Shown: positions 19,416 through 30,879, numbered from the stretch's first letter. The stretch: 64,000 bases of DNA from Rhizobium sp. RCAM05350 (GCA_024426085.1 CP087974.1:2418001-2482000), one strand, 5' to 3'. Program-made: numbers and translations. The notes: a model not told the origin generated them from the letters alone.

Positions 19416-19517
19416 GCCGGGAGGTTGGTGGTGGACGAGCCACTCGCCAACCGGGTCAGGTCCGGAAGGAAGCAGCCCCAACGAGCCAGGCACGGGTCAT
19501 CGTGCCAGCCTCCCACC
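19416..19517 (+). ncRNA. ffs: Signal recognition particle 4.5S RNA (small bacterial type)
   Basis: A 100-nt hairpin RNA whose ends pair (GGGAGGTTGG with CCAGCCTCCC) and whose apex carries the conserved Ffh-binding core and GGAA tetraloop (CAGGTCCGGAAGGAAGCAG). It is followed by CCCTTTTCTTT, a terminator-like T-rich end. It lies directly upstream of dnaX, as in other rhizobia. Confidence 0.93.
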
Positions 19518-19583
19518 CTTTTCTTTCTGTCCTGTCTGGACACGATTTGCAGCCAAGCGGCCCCGTCTTGGGGAAAAAGGGCG

Positions 19584-21465
19584 ATGAGCGAAGATAGTCT
19601 GATCCCGACATCCGAAAAGCCCGCCGCCTACCGCGTGCTTGCGCGCAAGTACCGGCCGAAGGATTTCTCCGACCTGATGGTCGGCCAGGAACCGATGGTG
19701 CGCACGCTCACCAATGCGTTCAGAAACCGGCCGCATTGCGCAGGCTTACATGCTGACCGGCGTTCGCGGTGTCGGCAAGACCACCACCGCCCGCATCCTT
19801 GCCCCCGCGCTGAACTACAAGACCCCCGAAATCGACAAGCCGACGATCGACCTCAGAATCCCCGGCGAACATTGCCAGGCGATCATGGAAGGCCGCCATG
19901 TCGACGTCATCGAAATGGACGCCGCCTCCCATACCGGCATCGACGATATCCGCGAGATCATCGAGCAGGTGCGCTACCGCCCGGTTTCGGCGCGCTATAA
20001 AGTCTACATCATCGACGAAGTCCACATGCTTTCGACCCAGGCCTTCAACGGCCTGCTGAAGACGCTCGAAGAGCCGCCGGAACATGTGAAATTCATCTTC
20101 GCCACCACGGAAATCCGCAAGGTGCCGATCACCGTCCTGTCGCGCTGCCAGCGCTTCGACCTGCGCCGCATCGGCGCCTCCGATCTCGTTGGCCTGTTTA
20201 CCACCATTCTCGGCAAGGAAGGTATTTCGGCCGATCCGGATGCCATGGCTATGATTGCGCGTGCCGCCGAGGGCTCGGCGCGCGACGGCCTGTCGCTGCT
20301 CGACCAGGCGATTGCCCATGGCGGCGGCGTGGTCGAGGTCGAAGCAGTGCGCTCGATGCTCGGCCTTGCCGATCGCGCCCGCATCGTCGATCTGTTTCAG
20401 CATATCGTCAAAGGCGATGTCGCAGCCGCCCTCGATGAATTTGCCGGGCAGTATGAGGCAGGTGCCAGCCCGTCCGTCGTGCTGACCGATCTCGCTGATT
20501 TCACCCATCTCGTCACCCGGTTGAAATATGTGCCGGATGCCGCCAACGACCAGTCGCTGAGCGAAATCGAGCGTACCCGCGGCGCCGAGTTCTCCTCCAG
20601 CATCGCCGTGACGACGCTGTCGCGCATCTGGCAGATGCTGTTGAAGGGCATTCCGGAAACGGAAAGCTCCTCGCGCCCGGCCGGTGCCGCCGAAATGGTG
20701 CTGATCCGCCTTGCCCATGCTGCGCACCTTCCCTCGCCGGAAGATGCAGCCCGGCGGTTGCTCGAACTTTCCAGCGGCGACGCCCCCCGCCAGCCCTCTG
20801 CCCCGAACGGCGGCAATGGCGGCGGCGCGCAGGCCTCCATGGGAGGATCCGTCCAGGCGCGCGGCAATGATATGCCGCCGGCACAGCGGGCGACCGGAAA
20901 CGGCGCGACCATGCTGCGCGCCGTGCCGGACGTGGCACCGTCCCAGGCCTTGCCTGTCGGCAGGATCGAGGAACGGCCCCTAGAAGCGCCGGTCGCGAAA
21001 GCCGAACCCAAGGTTCCGCTGCGCTCGGTCAGCGACATCGCCGACCTCTGCGGCACCAATCGCGATATCAAGCTGAAGACGCTGGTCCGCGGCTTCGTGC
21101 GCCTGGTCAACCTGGAACCGGGCCGACTGGAAATCAATCTTCCGGAAGATGCGCCAAAAACGCTGGTCGCCGAACTGCAGAAGAAGCTTGAAGACTGGAC
21201 CGGCATCCGCTGGATGGTGATCCTCAGCCGCGAGCCCGGGGCGCCGACATTGCTGGAGGCCGAGACGCGGGCGCAGGAAAAGCGCCTCAGCGACGCGCGC
21301 CAGGACCCGGATGTTGCCGCCATTCTCGCAAAATTCCCGGGCGCCAAGATCACCGACGTGCGGATCAAGGGACCTGAGCCGGAAGAGGAAAGCGAGCCGG
21401 TGGCCGTGGCTGCCGCCGAGTCCGAAGAGGGCGACATCCTTCCCGGCGACGATATCGAGCACTAG
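19584..21465 (+). CDS. dnaX: DNA polymerase III subunit gamma/tau (one frameshift)
   Basis: Clamp-loader ATPase, about 627 residues after correction. [20 protein letters not shown] leads into Walker [11 protein letters not shown] and Walker [12 protein letters not shown], with sensor region [13 protein letters not shown]. The C-terminal third is the tau/alpha-binding part with a low-complexity linker ([19 protein letters not shown]). A single extra A at 19722 turns TTCGAAACC into TTCAGAAACC. Because the gene is essential and the rest is perfect, I take this as a sequence error. The break is far from where programmed frameshifting occurs in dnaX. Confidence 0.93.
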
Positions 21466-21496
21466 TTCACATCTATCGAGACATTCAGAAGAGGAC

Positions 21497-21827
21497 ATGA
21501 CGATGCGTGACATCATGGGCATGATGGGCAAGGTCAAGGAAATGCAGGCCAAGATGGAGAAGATGCAGGAAGAGATTTCTGCGCTCGAAGTCGAAGGCTC
21601 CTCCGGCGGCGGTCTCGTCACCGTGCGCATGGACGGCAAGGGCAACCTCAAGGGCCTCAAGATCGACCCGTCGCTGTTCAAGGAAGACGATGTCGAAATC
21701 CTCGAAGACCTGATCGTTGCCGCTCACAAGGACGGCAAGGACAAGGCAGAAGCCATCACCGCCGAAAAGACCCGCAGAACTGACCGCCGGTCTGCCGATC
21801 CCGCCCGGCATGAAGCTGCCTTTCTAG
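21497..21827 (+). CDS. YbaB/EbfC family nucleoid-associated protein (one frameshift)
   Basis: A small DNA-binding protein of about 109 residues that is normally encoded between dnaX and recR. Opens [20 protein letters not shown] and has the core [20 protein letters not shown]. An extra A at 21776 (CGCGAA to CGCAGAA) hides the conserved ending [16 protein letters not shown], which runs to the stop at 21825-21827. Start has a GAGGAC ribosome site. It binds DNA as a dimer. Confidence 0.9.
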
Positions 21828-21842
21828 GCGCTCAAAGCTCCA

Positions 21843-22724
21843 TTACTCTTCAGGCAGGAAAGCCGCGCCAACGATGCGGATTTTGCGCGGCGGCGCAGGC
21901 ACGAAACTTGTGGTGCCGCGAAGGCCGACATCGCCCAGTAGCGTCACGTTCATGACGGCATCCTCGGCTGATTGCACCACCTCGGAATTCGAACCCCTCG
22001 TATCTAACGCCGTCATTTCCATAGCCGGCGTTTTGGCCAGCACGGTCTTGTAGAAGCGGTTCATGTCGCAGGTCTTCAGCGGCGATGCCGTCCGGTAGGC
22101 GCCGGCGTTTGGCAGTGCGGCATAGCGCGCACCTGTCGTCACCGAGATCATCTCGTCGGTATTCCGGTCAGCGCTGGTAATCCGGTACACATCCATCGCC
22201 GGATCGTCGCAGATGAATTTGCACTGCGCCGCGATCGCTTCCATGTCGTTGGTGGTGTTGTAACCGGAATTCGGCGTCGGAAACGAATAGCCGTCCGAGA
22301 GGCGAACGCATCGCGTTTCGATCTTGGCGCTGATCCGACGCAAGGCATAGCCTGCCGTTGCGCTGCGTGACGCAGCCGCGACCGATCGGCCGGCTGGAGC
22401 ACGCTCGGCGACGGCTTGCCTCGCACAGACCTGGTGCGAAGCGCCGGAAAGGCTCGCGATCCGGGCATTCGTCTGGGCAATGCGGCCGGCGATTTCGCGG
22501 CAGGCAAAGGTTGCCTTGGCATCGCAGCTGTATTTCACCTGAAAAGCCCGGTTGGCGGCGATCTGCCGTTGCAGCCGGGAAATTTCGGGGCTGCTGGAAG
22601 CGCGGGCCGGTGCGCAATCTCCTGCCTGGACGCCCCTCACATGGATCGTCAGCGTGAAAAAGGCGGCGACCATCATCGCGCCCATTCGCCCGATGCGGCC
22701 TGCAATTGCCGTGAACCCGTTCAT
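21843..22724 (-). CDS. DUF2865-type hypothetical exported protein
   Basis: About 293 residues. An N-terminal hydrophobic segment ([19 protein letters not shown]) suggests export or membrane anchoring. The mature part has a helical region ([19 protein letters not shown]), several cysteines and a domain with [21 protein letters not shown] and [15 protein letters not shown], which I associate from memory with DUF2865 proteins of rhizobia. ATG at 22724 is preferred to the longer frame. Function unknown. It interrupts the usual ybaB-recR pair on the opposite strand. Confidence 0.65.
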   Translation of the reverse strand: MNGFTAIAGRIGRMGAMMVAAFFTLTIHVRGVQAGDCAPARASSSPEISRLQRQIAANRAFQVKYSCDAKATFACREIAGRIAQTNARIASLSGASHQVCARQAVAERAPAGRSVAAASRSATAGYALRRISAKIETRCVRLSDGYSFPTPNSGYNTTNDMEAIAAQCKFICDDPAMDVYRITSADRNTDEMISVTTGARYAALPNAGAYRTASPLKTCDMNRFYKTVLAKTPAMEMTALDTRGSNSEVVQSAEDAVMNVTLLGDVGLRGTTSFVPAPPRKIRIVGAAFLPEE

Positions 22725-22966
22725 GTCGACCGCCCCCGTCGCGCGCCTGCCTATAGACACAGCTATCCCGGCGCTCTGGTCATCACCAATTCGCTGCGGT
22801 GTTGCGGTATCTGTACAGGCATCGATCAATCGCATCAGGCCCGAATGCCCTGTGCGACAAGGTTTCTCATAGGTTGAGACCGGGTTGAAGGAAAGCGGAA
22901 CTTCAACGGATGGTTAAGGACGGAGCTCCGCCATCTCGGCGAATATCGCAGGGAAAATGGAGAGGA

Positions 22967-23582
22967 TCATGCGCTTGTGAGCAGGGCTCTGAGCTTGTGG
23001 TGGATCGGCGCCGCAATATAGCGAGCGCGGTCTTCATCGGAGAGGTTCTTGCCATAGGTCCGCAGCAGTTCCGGCATCAGCACCGGCGGGCCGGAATGGG
23101 CGTGATAGGTGACGGCATCGCCGGCCTGGACGACGCCGTCCTTGAGCACGCGGCAATAGAAACCCGGCCGTCCGGCCTTGGCGAAACGCTTGGCAAAACC
23201 GGGATCGTCCATGCGGACCGCCAATGTGGCACAGGGGATGCGCGCAGACGTGACCTCAAGTTCGACTGTCTCGGTGACGAACCGGTCGCCAACCGAGATC
23301 TTCCGGCTGTCGGCGCCTTCGATAACCAGATTTTCACCAAAAATACCCGGCTCCAGAACGCGGCCTAGTTCCTTCGACCACCAGTCGAGATCGACTGAAC
23401 CTGAGCGCATAGACGGCCTGATCGACGCCGCCATGATGTTTGCGGTTGCATATCTTGTCGCCGATCAGCCCTTCGTGGTCTATCATCACACCGGCATCGA
23501 CCGGGTGCTTGAAGATGCCGGTCCTGTAGGATTTGCCGGGCAGGATTTCGGCATTGCCGGTGCAGACGGCGAGGATTTTCAT
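22967..23582 (-). CDS. MOSC-domain protein (YiiM-like), one frameshift
   Basis: A MOSC (molybdenum cofactor sulfurase C-terminal) protein of about 205 residues, similar in layout to YiiM, which reduces N-hydroxylated substrates. Opens MKILAVCTGNAEILPGKSY and contains GDKICNRKHHGGVDQAVYAL, then FGENLVIEG and, with the conserved Cys, RIPCATLAVRMDDPGFAKRF. One extra base at 23402 (CTCGGT to CTCAGGT on the coding strand) separates the two parts. Divergent from recR, 58 bases apart. Confidence 0.82.
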
Positions 23583-23640
23583 GGGCAGCACTTTCTTTTC
23601 AGCGATTCCGTTCGCCGGAGATATGGAGTAGAAACGCCGC

Positions 23641-24245
23641 ATGGCAAAGCGAGTCACCGGTCCTGAAATTGAAAAACTCATCCAGCTCCTGGCAAAGGTG
23701 CCCGGGCTCGGGCCGCGTTCGGCCCGGCGCGCTGCCCTTCATCTGGTCAAGAAGAAGGACCAGCTGCTTGGCCCGCTGGCCGACGCCATGGTCGAAGCGC
23801 ACCGCAAGGTCCGCATCTGCTCCTGCTGCGGCAATGTCGATACGATTGATCCCTGCAGCGTCTGTTCCGACGACCGCCGCGACAATTCCGTGATCATCGT
23901 CGTCGAGGACGTCTCCGACCTTTGGGCACTGGAGCGGGCCAGCGCAATGAACACCGCCTATCACGTGCTCGGCGGCACGCTGTCGCCACTGATGGCGTCG
24001 GGCCGGATGACCTCAACATCAAGGGTCTGGTCGAGCGAGTGGCCAAGGGCGGCGTGCGCGAACTGATCATCGCCGTCAACGCCACCGTCGAGGGCCAGAC
24101 GACGGCCCACTACATCACCGACCAACTGGACGGCCTCGGCGTCAAGATCACCCGCCTGGCGCATGGCGTGCCGGTCGGTGGCGAACTGGATTATCTCGAC
24201 GAAGGCACACTGACGGCAGCGCTGAGGGCGAGGACGGCGATTTGA
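23641..24245 (+). CDS. recR: Recombination protein RecR (one frameshift)
   Basis: RecFOR-pathway protein that loads RecA at gaps, about 201 residues. Helix-hairpin-helix [20 protein letters not shown], four-cysteine zinc finger CSCCG ... CSVC (residues 61-78), then a Toprim domain ([38 protein letters not shown]). One G is missing near 23993 (CTGGAT to CTGAT), splitting the Toprim motif. Product ends [20 protein letters not shown]. Normal family length once repaired. Confidence 0.92.
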
Positions 24246-24321
24246 GTAAGACATTGCTTGTGACGCAAGACGGCCTCCACACCACGGCAAATGACGCATC
24301 GAATTGCAAAGCCGCAATCCC

Positions 24322-24444
24322 CTCTCCCGTCATTCCTGTGCTCGTCACAGGAATCCAGCCACGACGTCCGTCGCGTGAAAGGGTCTCTTGCGCCATGGAC
24401 ATGGCGCAGCTGGATCCCCGCCACAAGGGCGAGGATGACGGAGT
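24322..24444. repeat. Rhizobial intergenic palindromic repeat element
   Basis: A composite palindrome: the left arm CGTCATTCCTGTGCTCGTCA mirrors the right arm, whose complement reads CGTCATCCTCGCCCTTGTGG. Internal hairpins are ATTCCTGTG/CACAGGAAT and TGCGCCATG/CATGGCGCA. Such GTCATYCCTGTG/ATCCTCG elements are scattered in rhizobial genomes. It lies between recR and the transglycosylase and overlaps the first possible start codon of the latter. Confidence 0.7.
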
Positions 24445-25732
24445 TTAAAAATGCACCGTTCCAAACTGAGGAAAGTCCGCTGAAGCGCAGTAAGGCACGG
24501 CAAACACTGGCGATGATGGTTGCGGCAATTGTCTCACTGATGCCCCACCCCGCCCTCGCCGCCTCCAAGGCCGAGACCGAAGCGCAGTTCCGCCAATGGC
24601 TGCAGACCGATCTGTGGCCGCAAGCGCAGAAATCCGGGATCAGCGCGAGCGCCTTCAAGGCCGCCTTTGCCGATGTGAAACTCAACTGGGACCTGCCGGA
24701 TCTGGTTCCTCCAGGGACCAAGCCACCCGGCGAGCAGAAGCAGAGCCAGGCGGAGTTTTCCTCGCCCGGCGCCTATTTCTCCGAACAGCGGCTGCAGGGG
24801 CTGGCGGCGACCGGCCGCAGTCTTGCCAAGGAAAATGCGGCGACACTCAGACGGATCGAGAAGACCTACGGCGTTCCGGGCTCCATCGTCGTTGCCATCT
24901 GGGGCCGGGAATCCGGTTTCGGCCGGGCAAAAATCCCGCATCCGATCATGGACGTTCTCGCCACCAAGGCCTTCATGTCGACGCGTGGCGATCTTTTCAA
25001 ACGCGAACTGATCGCAGCGCTGCATATCCTCGACAGCGGCGACGTGCGCGAAGCCGAGATGAAGGGGTCCTGGGCCGGCGCCATGGGCCAGCCGCAGTTC
25101 CTGCCGACCAGTTTCCTGAAATATGCCGTCGATTTCGATGGCGACGGACGGCGCGACATCTGGAACTCGACGCCCGACACGCTCGCCTCGATCGCCAATT
25201 ACCTGGCGAAAAGGGCTGGCAGCGTGGCCGCGACTGGGGTTTCGAGGTCTACATTCCAGCCAATGTCTCCTGCGCGCAGGAAGGTCCGGATCTCGCCAAG
25301 CCGATCTCGCAATGGGCATCCGATGGCATCGAGCGCGCCTCGGGCAAGGCATTTCCGGCCGGTGAAGCCAAGGCCGACGGCATGATGCTGGTTCCGGCCG
25401 GTCGCCATGGTCCCGAATTCATCGTCACGCCGAATTTCTACGTCATCAAGGAATATAACAATTCCGACCTCTATGCCCTGTTCATCGGCAACCTTGCCGA
25501 CCGGATCGCTTCCGGCGGTGGTGCGTTCAGGGGCCAGTTCGGCGATGTCGGCAAGATGCTGCGCTCGGACGTCCTGAAGATGCAGAAGGCGCTGGAAGGG
25601 CAAGGCTACGACATCGGCAAGGCCGATGGCTTGGCCGGTTACAAGACCCGCCGCTCGATCGGCGCATGGCAGGCAAAGAACGGCATCGAGCCGACGTGTT
25701 TCCCGCAGAAAAACCTGTTGGGAAAATTCTAG
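24435..25732 (+). CDS. Lytic murein transglycosylase (MltB family) with peptidoglycan-binding domain, one frameshift
   Basis: Cleaves peptidoglycan glycan strands to 1,6-anhydro ends; periplasmic. About 433 residues from the first ATG. Signal peptide TLAMMVAAIVSLMPHPALAA; catalytic Glu in IWGRESGFGRAK; MltB strings MKGSWAGAMGQPQFLPTSFL and DGDGRRDIWNSTPDTLASIA. The C-terminus is a PG_binding_1 domain (VLKMQKALEGQGYDIGKADG). One A is missing from A5 near 25212. The ATG lies inside a palindromic repeat; an in-frame CTG at 24480 after GAGGAAAG is a better-placed ribosome site. Confidence 0.88.
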
Positions 25733-25789
25733 GGCGCTTCATCTTTTGAACCGGGGCGAAACCGCATTCGATTTCGCCCGGCCCGGCAA

Positions 25790-26222
25790 TCAGGCTGCAG
25801 CGAGGCTTGCTTCGAGCAGGTCCAGGATCGTGGTCCAGCCCTTTTCGTGGCCCTCTCGCTTCTTCCGATTTGAACTTCACCTGCTTCAAGGTGATTTCCG
25901 TCGTGCCGGCATCGACCTCGGCCAGATCGATGGTCACGACGCTGTCGTCCAGCGAGTACGGCGATTCCCAGGTGAAGGACAGGCGGGAATGCGGGTCTAT
26001 CTCAAGATAGGTGCCCGCATGCGGGATTTCCTTTTCAGGCGTCACCATGACGATCGAAAATCGGCCACCCTTCACCGGATCGTTCTTAACCTTGGTCGGC
26101 TCGGAACTTCCGAAAGGCGGCGCCATGAATTTTGCCAGCATCGCCGGCGAAAGCCAGGCGTTGAACACCTTTTCACGCGACGCCGCGATTTTGCGGCTCA
26201 CCGTCAGCTCAAGCTCCTTCAT
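25790..26222 (-). CDS. SRPBCC/AHSA1-domain protein (one frameshift)
   Basis: A START-like ligand-binding protein of about 143 residues: LELTVSRKIAASREKVFNAW, then PFGSSEPTKVKNDPVKGGRF and HSRLSFTWESPYSLDDSVV, ending GHEKGWTTILDLLEASLAA. One extra base near 25853 separates the last segment. The start overlaps the end of the ArsR gene by 14 bases, so the two are translationally coupled. ArsR-SRPBCC pairs are common in Proteobacteria. Ligand unknown. Confidence 0.85.
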
Positions 26223-26550
26223 TTTCTCCGTCCTTTGAAACGAGTAAGTTTTCCAGCGCCGCAAGGCGCAGTTCCCAGATCGACTTCAATTGCGCGAACC
26301 AGTTCTCGGTCAGCTTCAGCGGTTCGAGTTCGGCCGCGATGAAATGCTCGTGGCCCAAGGTCCGGCGCGTGACAAGTCCTGCTTCCTCCAGCACCTTGAT
26401 GTGCTTGGAGACGGAATTCAGCGACATGTCGAAATGGGCAGCAAGCGCCGTCACTCTCAATGCACCCTCCTGAACAAGCAGCGTCAGGATGCGTCGCCGG
26501 GTCGTATCGCCGGCAGCCTTGAGAACGCGTGACAGGTCATCTTCGCCCAT
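26209..26550 (-). CDS. ArsR-family transcriptional regulator
   Basis: A 113-residue winged helix-turn-helix repressor: LSRVLKAAGDTTRRRILTLL, then LRVTALAAHFDMSLNSVSKH as recognition helix and VLEEAGLVTRRTLGHEHFIA as wing. It lacks the metal-binding ELCVCDL motif of arsenic/cadmium sensors, so it is probably not a metal sensor. Overlaps the downstream SRPBCC gene. An A/T-rich promoter region with ATTTATTCACC lies just before the start. Confidence 0.88.
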   Translation of the reverse strand: MGEDDLSRVLKAAGDTTRRRILTLLVQEGALRVTALAAHFDMSLNSVSKHIKVLEEAGLVTRRTLGHEHFIAAELEPLKLTENWFAQLKSIWELRLAALENLLVSKDGENEGA

Positions 26551-26703
26551 TTATTCACCTTAATAGTTGAATATATAAAATACGGGAAACAGTCAACCAT
26601 ATGGGTGATCATCATTGAACAGGCAAACACTGCCCTCCCCGGAAAACTTTTGTGAAGCGACGGTCCGGCTGCCAACAACGGAAATCGGTCCGGCGCGCAG
26701 CGC

Positions 26704-28330
26704 TCAGTGCATGTCCATCTGCTGCTTGTAGCGCTCGTAGTCATAGGGAAGGATCGTCTGGCGCTCGATCATCCGATGCACGCGGGGAGCGGCATCTCCA
26801 CGATGCAATGCCGTCAGGCGATCGCCGATCTCGGCGTCAGCCTGGGTGCGGCGCTGATTGTGGCGGACATATTCCACCCAGGTCGGCACATGATAGGTTT
26901 CGGTCCAGGTGGTCGGATTTTCAAGATCGCGCATCAAGCCCCATTGCCCGGCTCCATCGCGGATGCGGACACGGCGGCGCTCGGCCATTGCGGTCAGGAA
27001 ATCCGGCACGTCGTCGTCGGCAATCTCGTAGTCGATCATCACCACGATCGGGCCGCTGCGCGGCTTGGAGATCCAGTTTCAGCAGAGGTTCCGAAAATCG
27101 GTTGAGCGGATCGAGATTGAGCGACTGGAACTCCGGCAGCGGCAATTTAAGCCCGATTGCGGCGCCGACCACCATCAACAATGCCGAGGCGATCAGAGCG
27201 TTGGCCGGACCGTAATTTTCAGCCGCCTGACCCCACATCCAGCTGCCCGCGGCAATGCCGCCAAACGTTGTCGTCTGGTAGAGCGACAGCGCCCGGCCAA
27301 CCACCCAGCGCGGCGTCGAGAGCTGCACGGTCGTGTTGAACAGCGACAGCGCCAACACCCAGCCGGCACCCGCCAGGAGAAGCGCAAGGCTGGTCAGCCA
27401 GCCATAGGGGCTTAGGGCCGTGATCAGGCTGCTGACGGCAAAACCGGCAAAGGCGATGCGGACGACCCATTCGCTGGACATGTGTTCGCGCAGCCTCGCA
27501 CTCAGAAGCGCACCACCGATGGCACCGAGACCGAAGGCGCCGAGCATGATGCCATAGGTGAGCGGGCCGCCGGCGACCAGATCGCGCGACCAGCGGCAAA
27601 AGAGCGAGGATGGCACTGGCGGAGAGACCGAAAAGAAGCCGCGCACCAGCACCTTGCCGATATTCGGTGACATCGCGACGTAACGAAGCCCGGCGGAAAT
27701 CGCCCGCCCCATCGATTCGCGCGGCAGCGTTGACAGCGTCTCCTCGCGGCGCCAGCGCAGGAGTGCATAGATGATGGCGAAATAGCTAAGCGTATTGGCG
27801 GCAAAGGCCGCCGCCGCCCCGGCAGCCACGACAATCGCGCCGCCGATGGCCGGACCGACGCTGCGGGTGATGTTGAAGCCCATGCTGTTCAGCGCGACGG
27901 CCGCCGGCAGCACCTCGCGCGGCACCATGTCGCCCACCGAAGCCTGCCAGGATGGATTGTTCAGCGCCGTGCCACAGCCGATCATAAAGGTAAAGAAGAG
28001 AAGCAGCCAGGGCGAGATCAGCCCGAAATAGGCACAGAGCGTCAAAAGCGCCGAGACGCACAGCATGAAACACTGGGCGACCAGCATGATGCGGCGGCGG
28101 TCGAAATTGTCGGCAAGCGCACCGGAAACGAGCGAAAACAGCATGATCGGCAGCGAGGTCGAAGCCTGCACCAACGCCACCATGTTCACCGAATCCGTAA
28201 TCGAAGTCATCATCCAGGCGGCGCCAACAGCCTGGATCAGCCCACCGAAGTTGGAGGCAAGACTGGCCACCCAGATAACCCGGAACGTATCATGCTTGAA
28301 CGGCGCCAACGGCGATAGTCGATGCGGCAA
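26704..28330 (-). CDS. MFS transporter (MFS_3/EntS-like) with C-terminal soluble domain, frameshifted
   Basis: A 12-helix major facilitator of about 540 residues opening LSPLAPFKHDTFRVIWVASL, with motif A-like SGALADNFDRRRIML. The membrane part ends near LKLPLPEFQSLNLDPLNRFS. A soluble tail (IVVMIDYEIADDDVPDFLTA ... MDMH) resembles the antibiotic-monooxygenase-like tail seen in this subgroup. The tail is reached after one extra base near 27066. A lost T near 27635 and a lost CG near 27589 cancel each other and leave a scrambled stretch (SVSPPVPSSLFCRW). Start: TTG at 28330 after GGTGGGAAA; uncertain. Confidence 0.75.
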
Positions 28331-28596
28331 ACGCGCTTTCCCACCCTGTCTGTATTTGAATCGTCTTTGTGACGCCCAATCTAGGCGAGATGACCGGCCG
28401 GGCAAGCAAAAGCGCTGACACCGGCAGGATTTTGCCACTTCATAGTCTGCATCCGGGTTTTGTGGGTCGGGAAGCGGGATATCTTGCATTTGCGGATAAT
28501 CGAGCGTATATGACCCTCAAATTCTTGATCGGTTGATGAAGAGTGGGCCCGTCAGGACCCGCTCTTTTTATTACCGATGTTTTGGGAGAACATCGT

Positions 28597-29213
28597 TTGT
28601 CCGATACGACAACGGCAGAAAACACACAGGAACCGCGCTTGGTCACCGAGACCGGCACCGACCGGCGCATCGCCGATATCATCGAGCCCGTGCTGGTTCC
28701 GATGGGCTACCAGCTGGTGCGCGTGCGCCTGTCCTCGCAGAACGGCGCGACGCTGCAGATCATGGCCGAGCGCCTCGACGGCACGATGACCGTGGAAGAT
28801 TGCGAAACGATCTCGACGGCGATCTCGCCTGTGCTCGACGTGGAAGATCCAGTCGATCGGGAGTATCATCTGGAAGTATCGTCGCCGGGTATTGACCGGC
28901 CGATGGTCCGAAAGTCGGATTTCACGCGCTGGGCCGGCCATCTGATCAAGTGCGAAACCTCGATCCTGGTCGATAACCGCAAGCGTTTCCGCGGCAAGAT
29001 CGTTTCGGCCGACGACGAAGGCTTCACGATCGAGCGCGACCAGCCGGCTTCCGGCGAAGAGCCGCAAGTGGTCATTCCCTTTACGGCATTCGCCGAAGGC
29101 AGGCTGATCCTCACGGACGACCTGATCCACGATGCGCTGACGGCAGACAAAAGGCGAAGGCAGCACAAGCTGCCAATGAAAACTTCGAAGACGAAGATTC
29201 GCCGATCAATTGA
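28597..29213 (+). CDS. rimP: Ribosome maturation factor RimP (one frameshift)
   Basis: Needed for 30S subunit maturation. About 206 residues starting at a TTG with a GGGAGAA ribosome site ([20 protein letters not shown]). Contains [40 protein letters not shown] and [20 protein letters not shown], all diagnostic. One A is missing from A5 near 29151, hiding the normal C-terminus [20 protein letters not shown] that ends at 29213. First gene of the rimP-nusA-ylxR-infB operon. Confidence 0.92.
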
Positions 29214-29271
29214 GTTCATGGGCGCGGGACGCCTCTAAGTGAGGCCCCGGCAATCAGACGGAGACTTTAAT

Positions 29272-30879
29272 ATGGCAGTGAGTGCTAACAGGCTCGAACT
29301 TCTGCAGATCGCGGATGCCGTCGCATGAAAAAGTGATCGACCACGAAATCGTACTGGCCGCCATGGCCGACGCGATCCAGAAGGCCGCCCGCTCGCGCTA
29401 CGGTTCGGAAAGCAACATCCGCGCCGACATCAATTCCAAGACCGGCGAAATCCGGCTTCAGCGTCTGCTCGAAGTCGTCGAGGTTGCCGAGGACTACTCG
29501 ACGCAGATTCCACTGGAACTGGCCCGCGACCGCAACCCGGACGCCATTCTCGGCGACTTCATCGCCGACCCGCTGCCGCCGATGGATTTCGGCCGTATCG
29601 CCGCCCAGTCGGCCAAGCAGGTCATCGTCCAGAAGGTGCGCGAAGCCGAGGCGTGACCGCCAGTTCGACGAATTCAAGGATCGCATCGGCGAAATCGTCA
29701 ACGGCACGGTCAAGCGCGTCCGAATATGGCAACGTCATCGTCGATCTCGGCCGTGGCGAAGGCATCATCCGCCGCGACGAAATGATCCCCGGGGAAAACA
29801 TGGCTACAGGCGACCGCGTCCGCTCGTATGTCTATGACGTGCGCCGCGAACAGCGTGGCCTGCAGATTTTCCTGTCGTGTACCCATCCGCAGTTCATGGT
29901 GAAGCTGTTCACCATGGAAGTTCCGAAATCTACGACGGCATTATCCAGATCCGCTCGGTTGCCCGTGACCCAGGTTCGCGCGCCAAGATCGCCGTCATTT
30001 CCAACGACTCGTCGATCGATCCGGTCGGCGCCTGTGTCGGTATGCGCGGTTCGCGCGTTCAGGCCGTCGTCGGCGAATTGCAGGGCGAAAAGATCGACAT
30101 CATTCCGTGGAGCCAGGATCCGGCGTCGTTCATCGTCAACGCACTGCAGCCGGCCGAAGTCTCCAAGGTCGTTCTCGATGAGGATGCAGAGCGTATCGAA
30201 GTCGTGGTTCCGGATGAACAGCTGTCGCTGGCCATCGGCCGCCGCGGCCAGAACGTTCGTCTCGCTTCGCAGCTGACCGGCTGGGACATCGACATCATGA
30301 CGGAAGCGGAAGAATCCGAACGCCGTCAGAAGGAATTCAACGAACGCACCGCGCTGTTCATGGAAGCCCTCGACGTCGACGAGATGGTCGGCCAGGTTCT
30401 GGCATCGGAAGGCTTCGCCGCCGTCGAGGAACTCGCCTATGTCGAGCTTGACGAAATCGCTTCGATCGAAGGTTTCGACGAGGACACCGCCAGCGAACTG
30501 CAGACCCGCGCCCGCGAATATCTCGAGCGTCTGGAAGCCGAAATGGACGCCAAGCGCGTTGCCCTCGGCGTTTCCGACGAGCTGCGCACGATCAACGGCA
30601 TGACCAGCCAGATGCTGGTCGCGCCTCGGTGAAGACGGCATCAAGACGATGGAAGACTTTGCAGGCTGCGCCGCTGACGATCTCGTCGGCTGGTCGGAAC
30701 GCAAGGACGGCGAGACGAAGAAGTTTGAGGGCCTGTTCTCCAAGCTCGAAATCTCCCGCGTCGATGCCGAACGCATGGTCCTGCAGGCGCGTCTCGCTGC
30801 CGGCTGGATCACCGAAGAAGACCTGGCACGCGAAGAAGAAGCACTCGAAGTCGTGGAAGGCGCGGAACAGGACGCCTGA
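29272..30879 (+). CDS. nusA: Transcription termination/antitermination factor NusA (several frameshifts)
   Basis: RNA polymerase-binding elongation factor, about 535 residues. N-terminal domain ([12 protein letters not shown], then [20 protein letters not shown]), S1 domain ([20 protein letters not shown]), two KH domains ([38 protein letters not shown]) and C-terminal helix-hairpin-helix repeats ([20 protein letters not shown]). Breaks lie near 29325 (two lost), 29654 (one gained), 29721 (GTCGAA to GTCCGAA), 29927 (one lost) and 30623 (one gained). Essential gene, so the breaks are most likely errors. Confidence 0.92.

Noticed and set aside
19700-19740. Programmed frameshift in dnaX
   Set aside because: The break is near the N-terminus before Walker A, there is no A-rich slippery site, and a single inserted A accounts for it.
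19720-20727. 335-codon minus-strand frame inside dnaX
   Set aside because: Antisense shadow of the dnaX ATPase domain.
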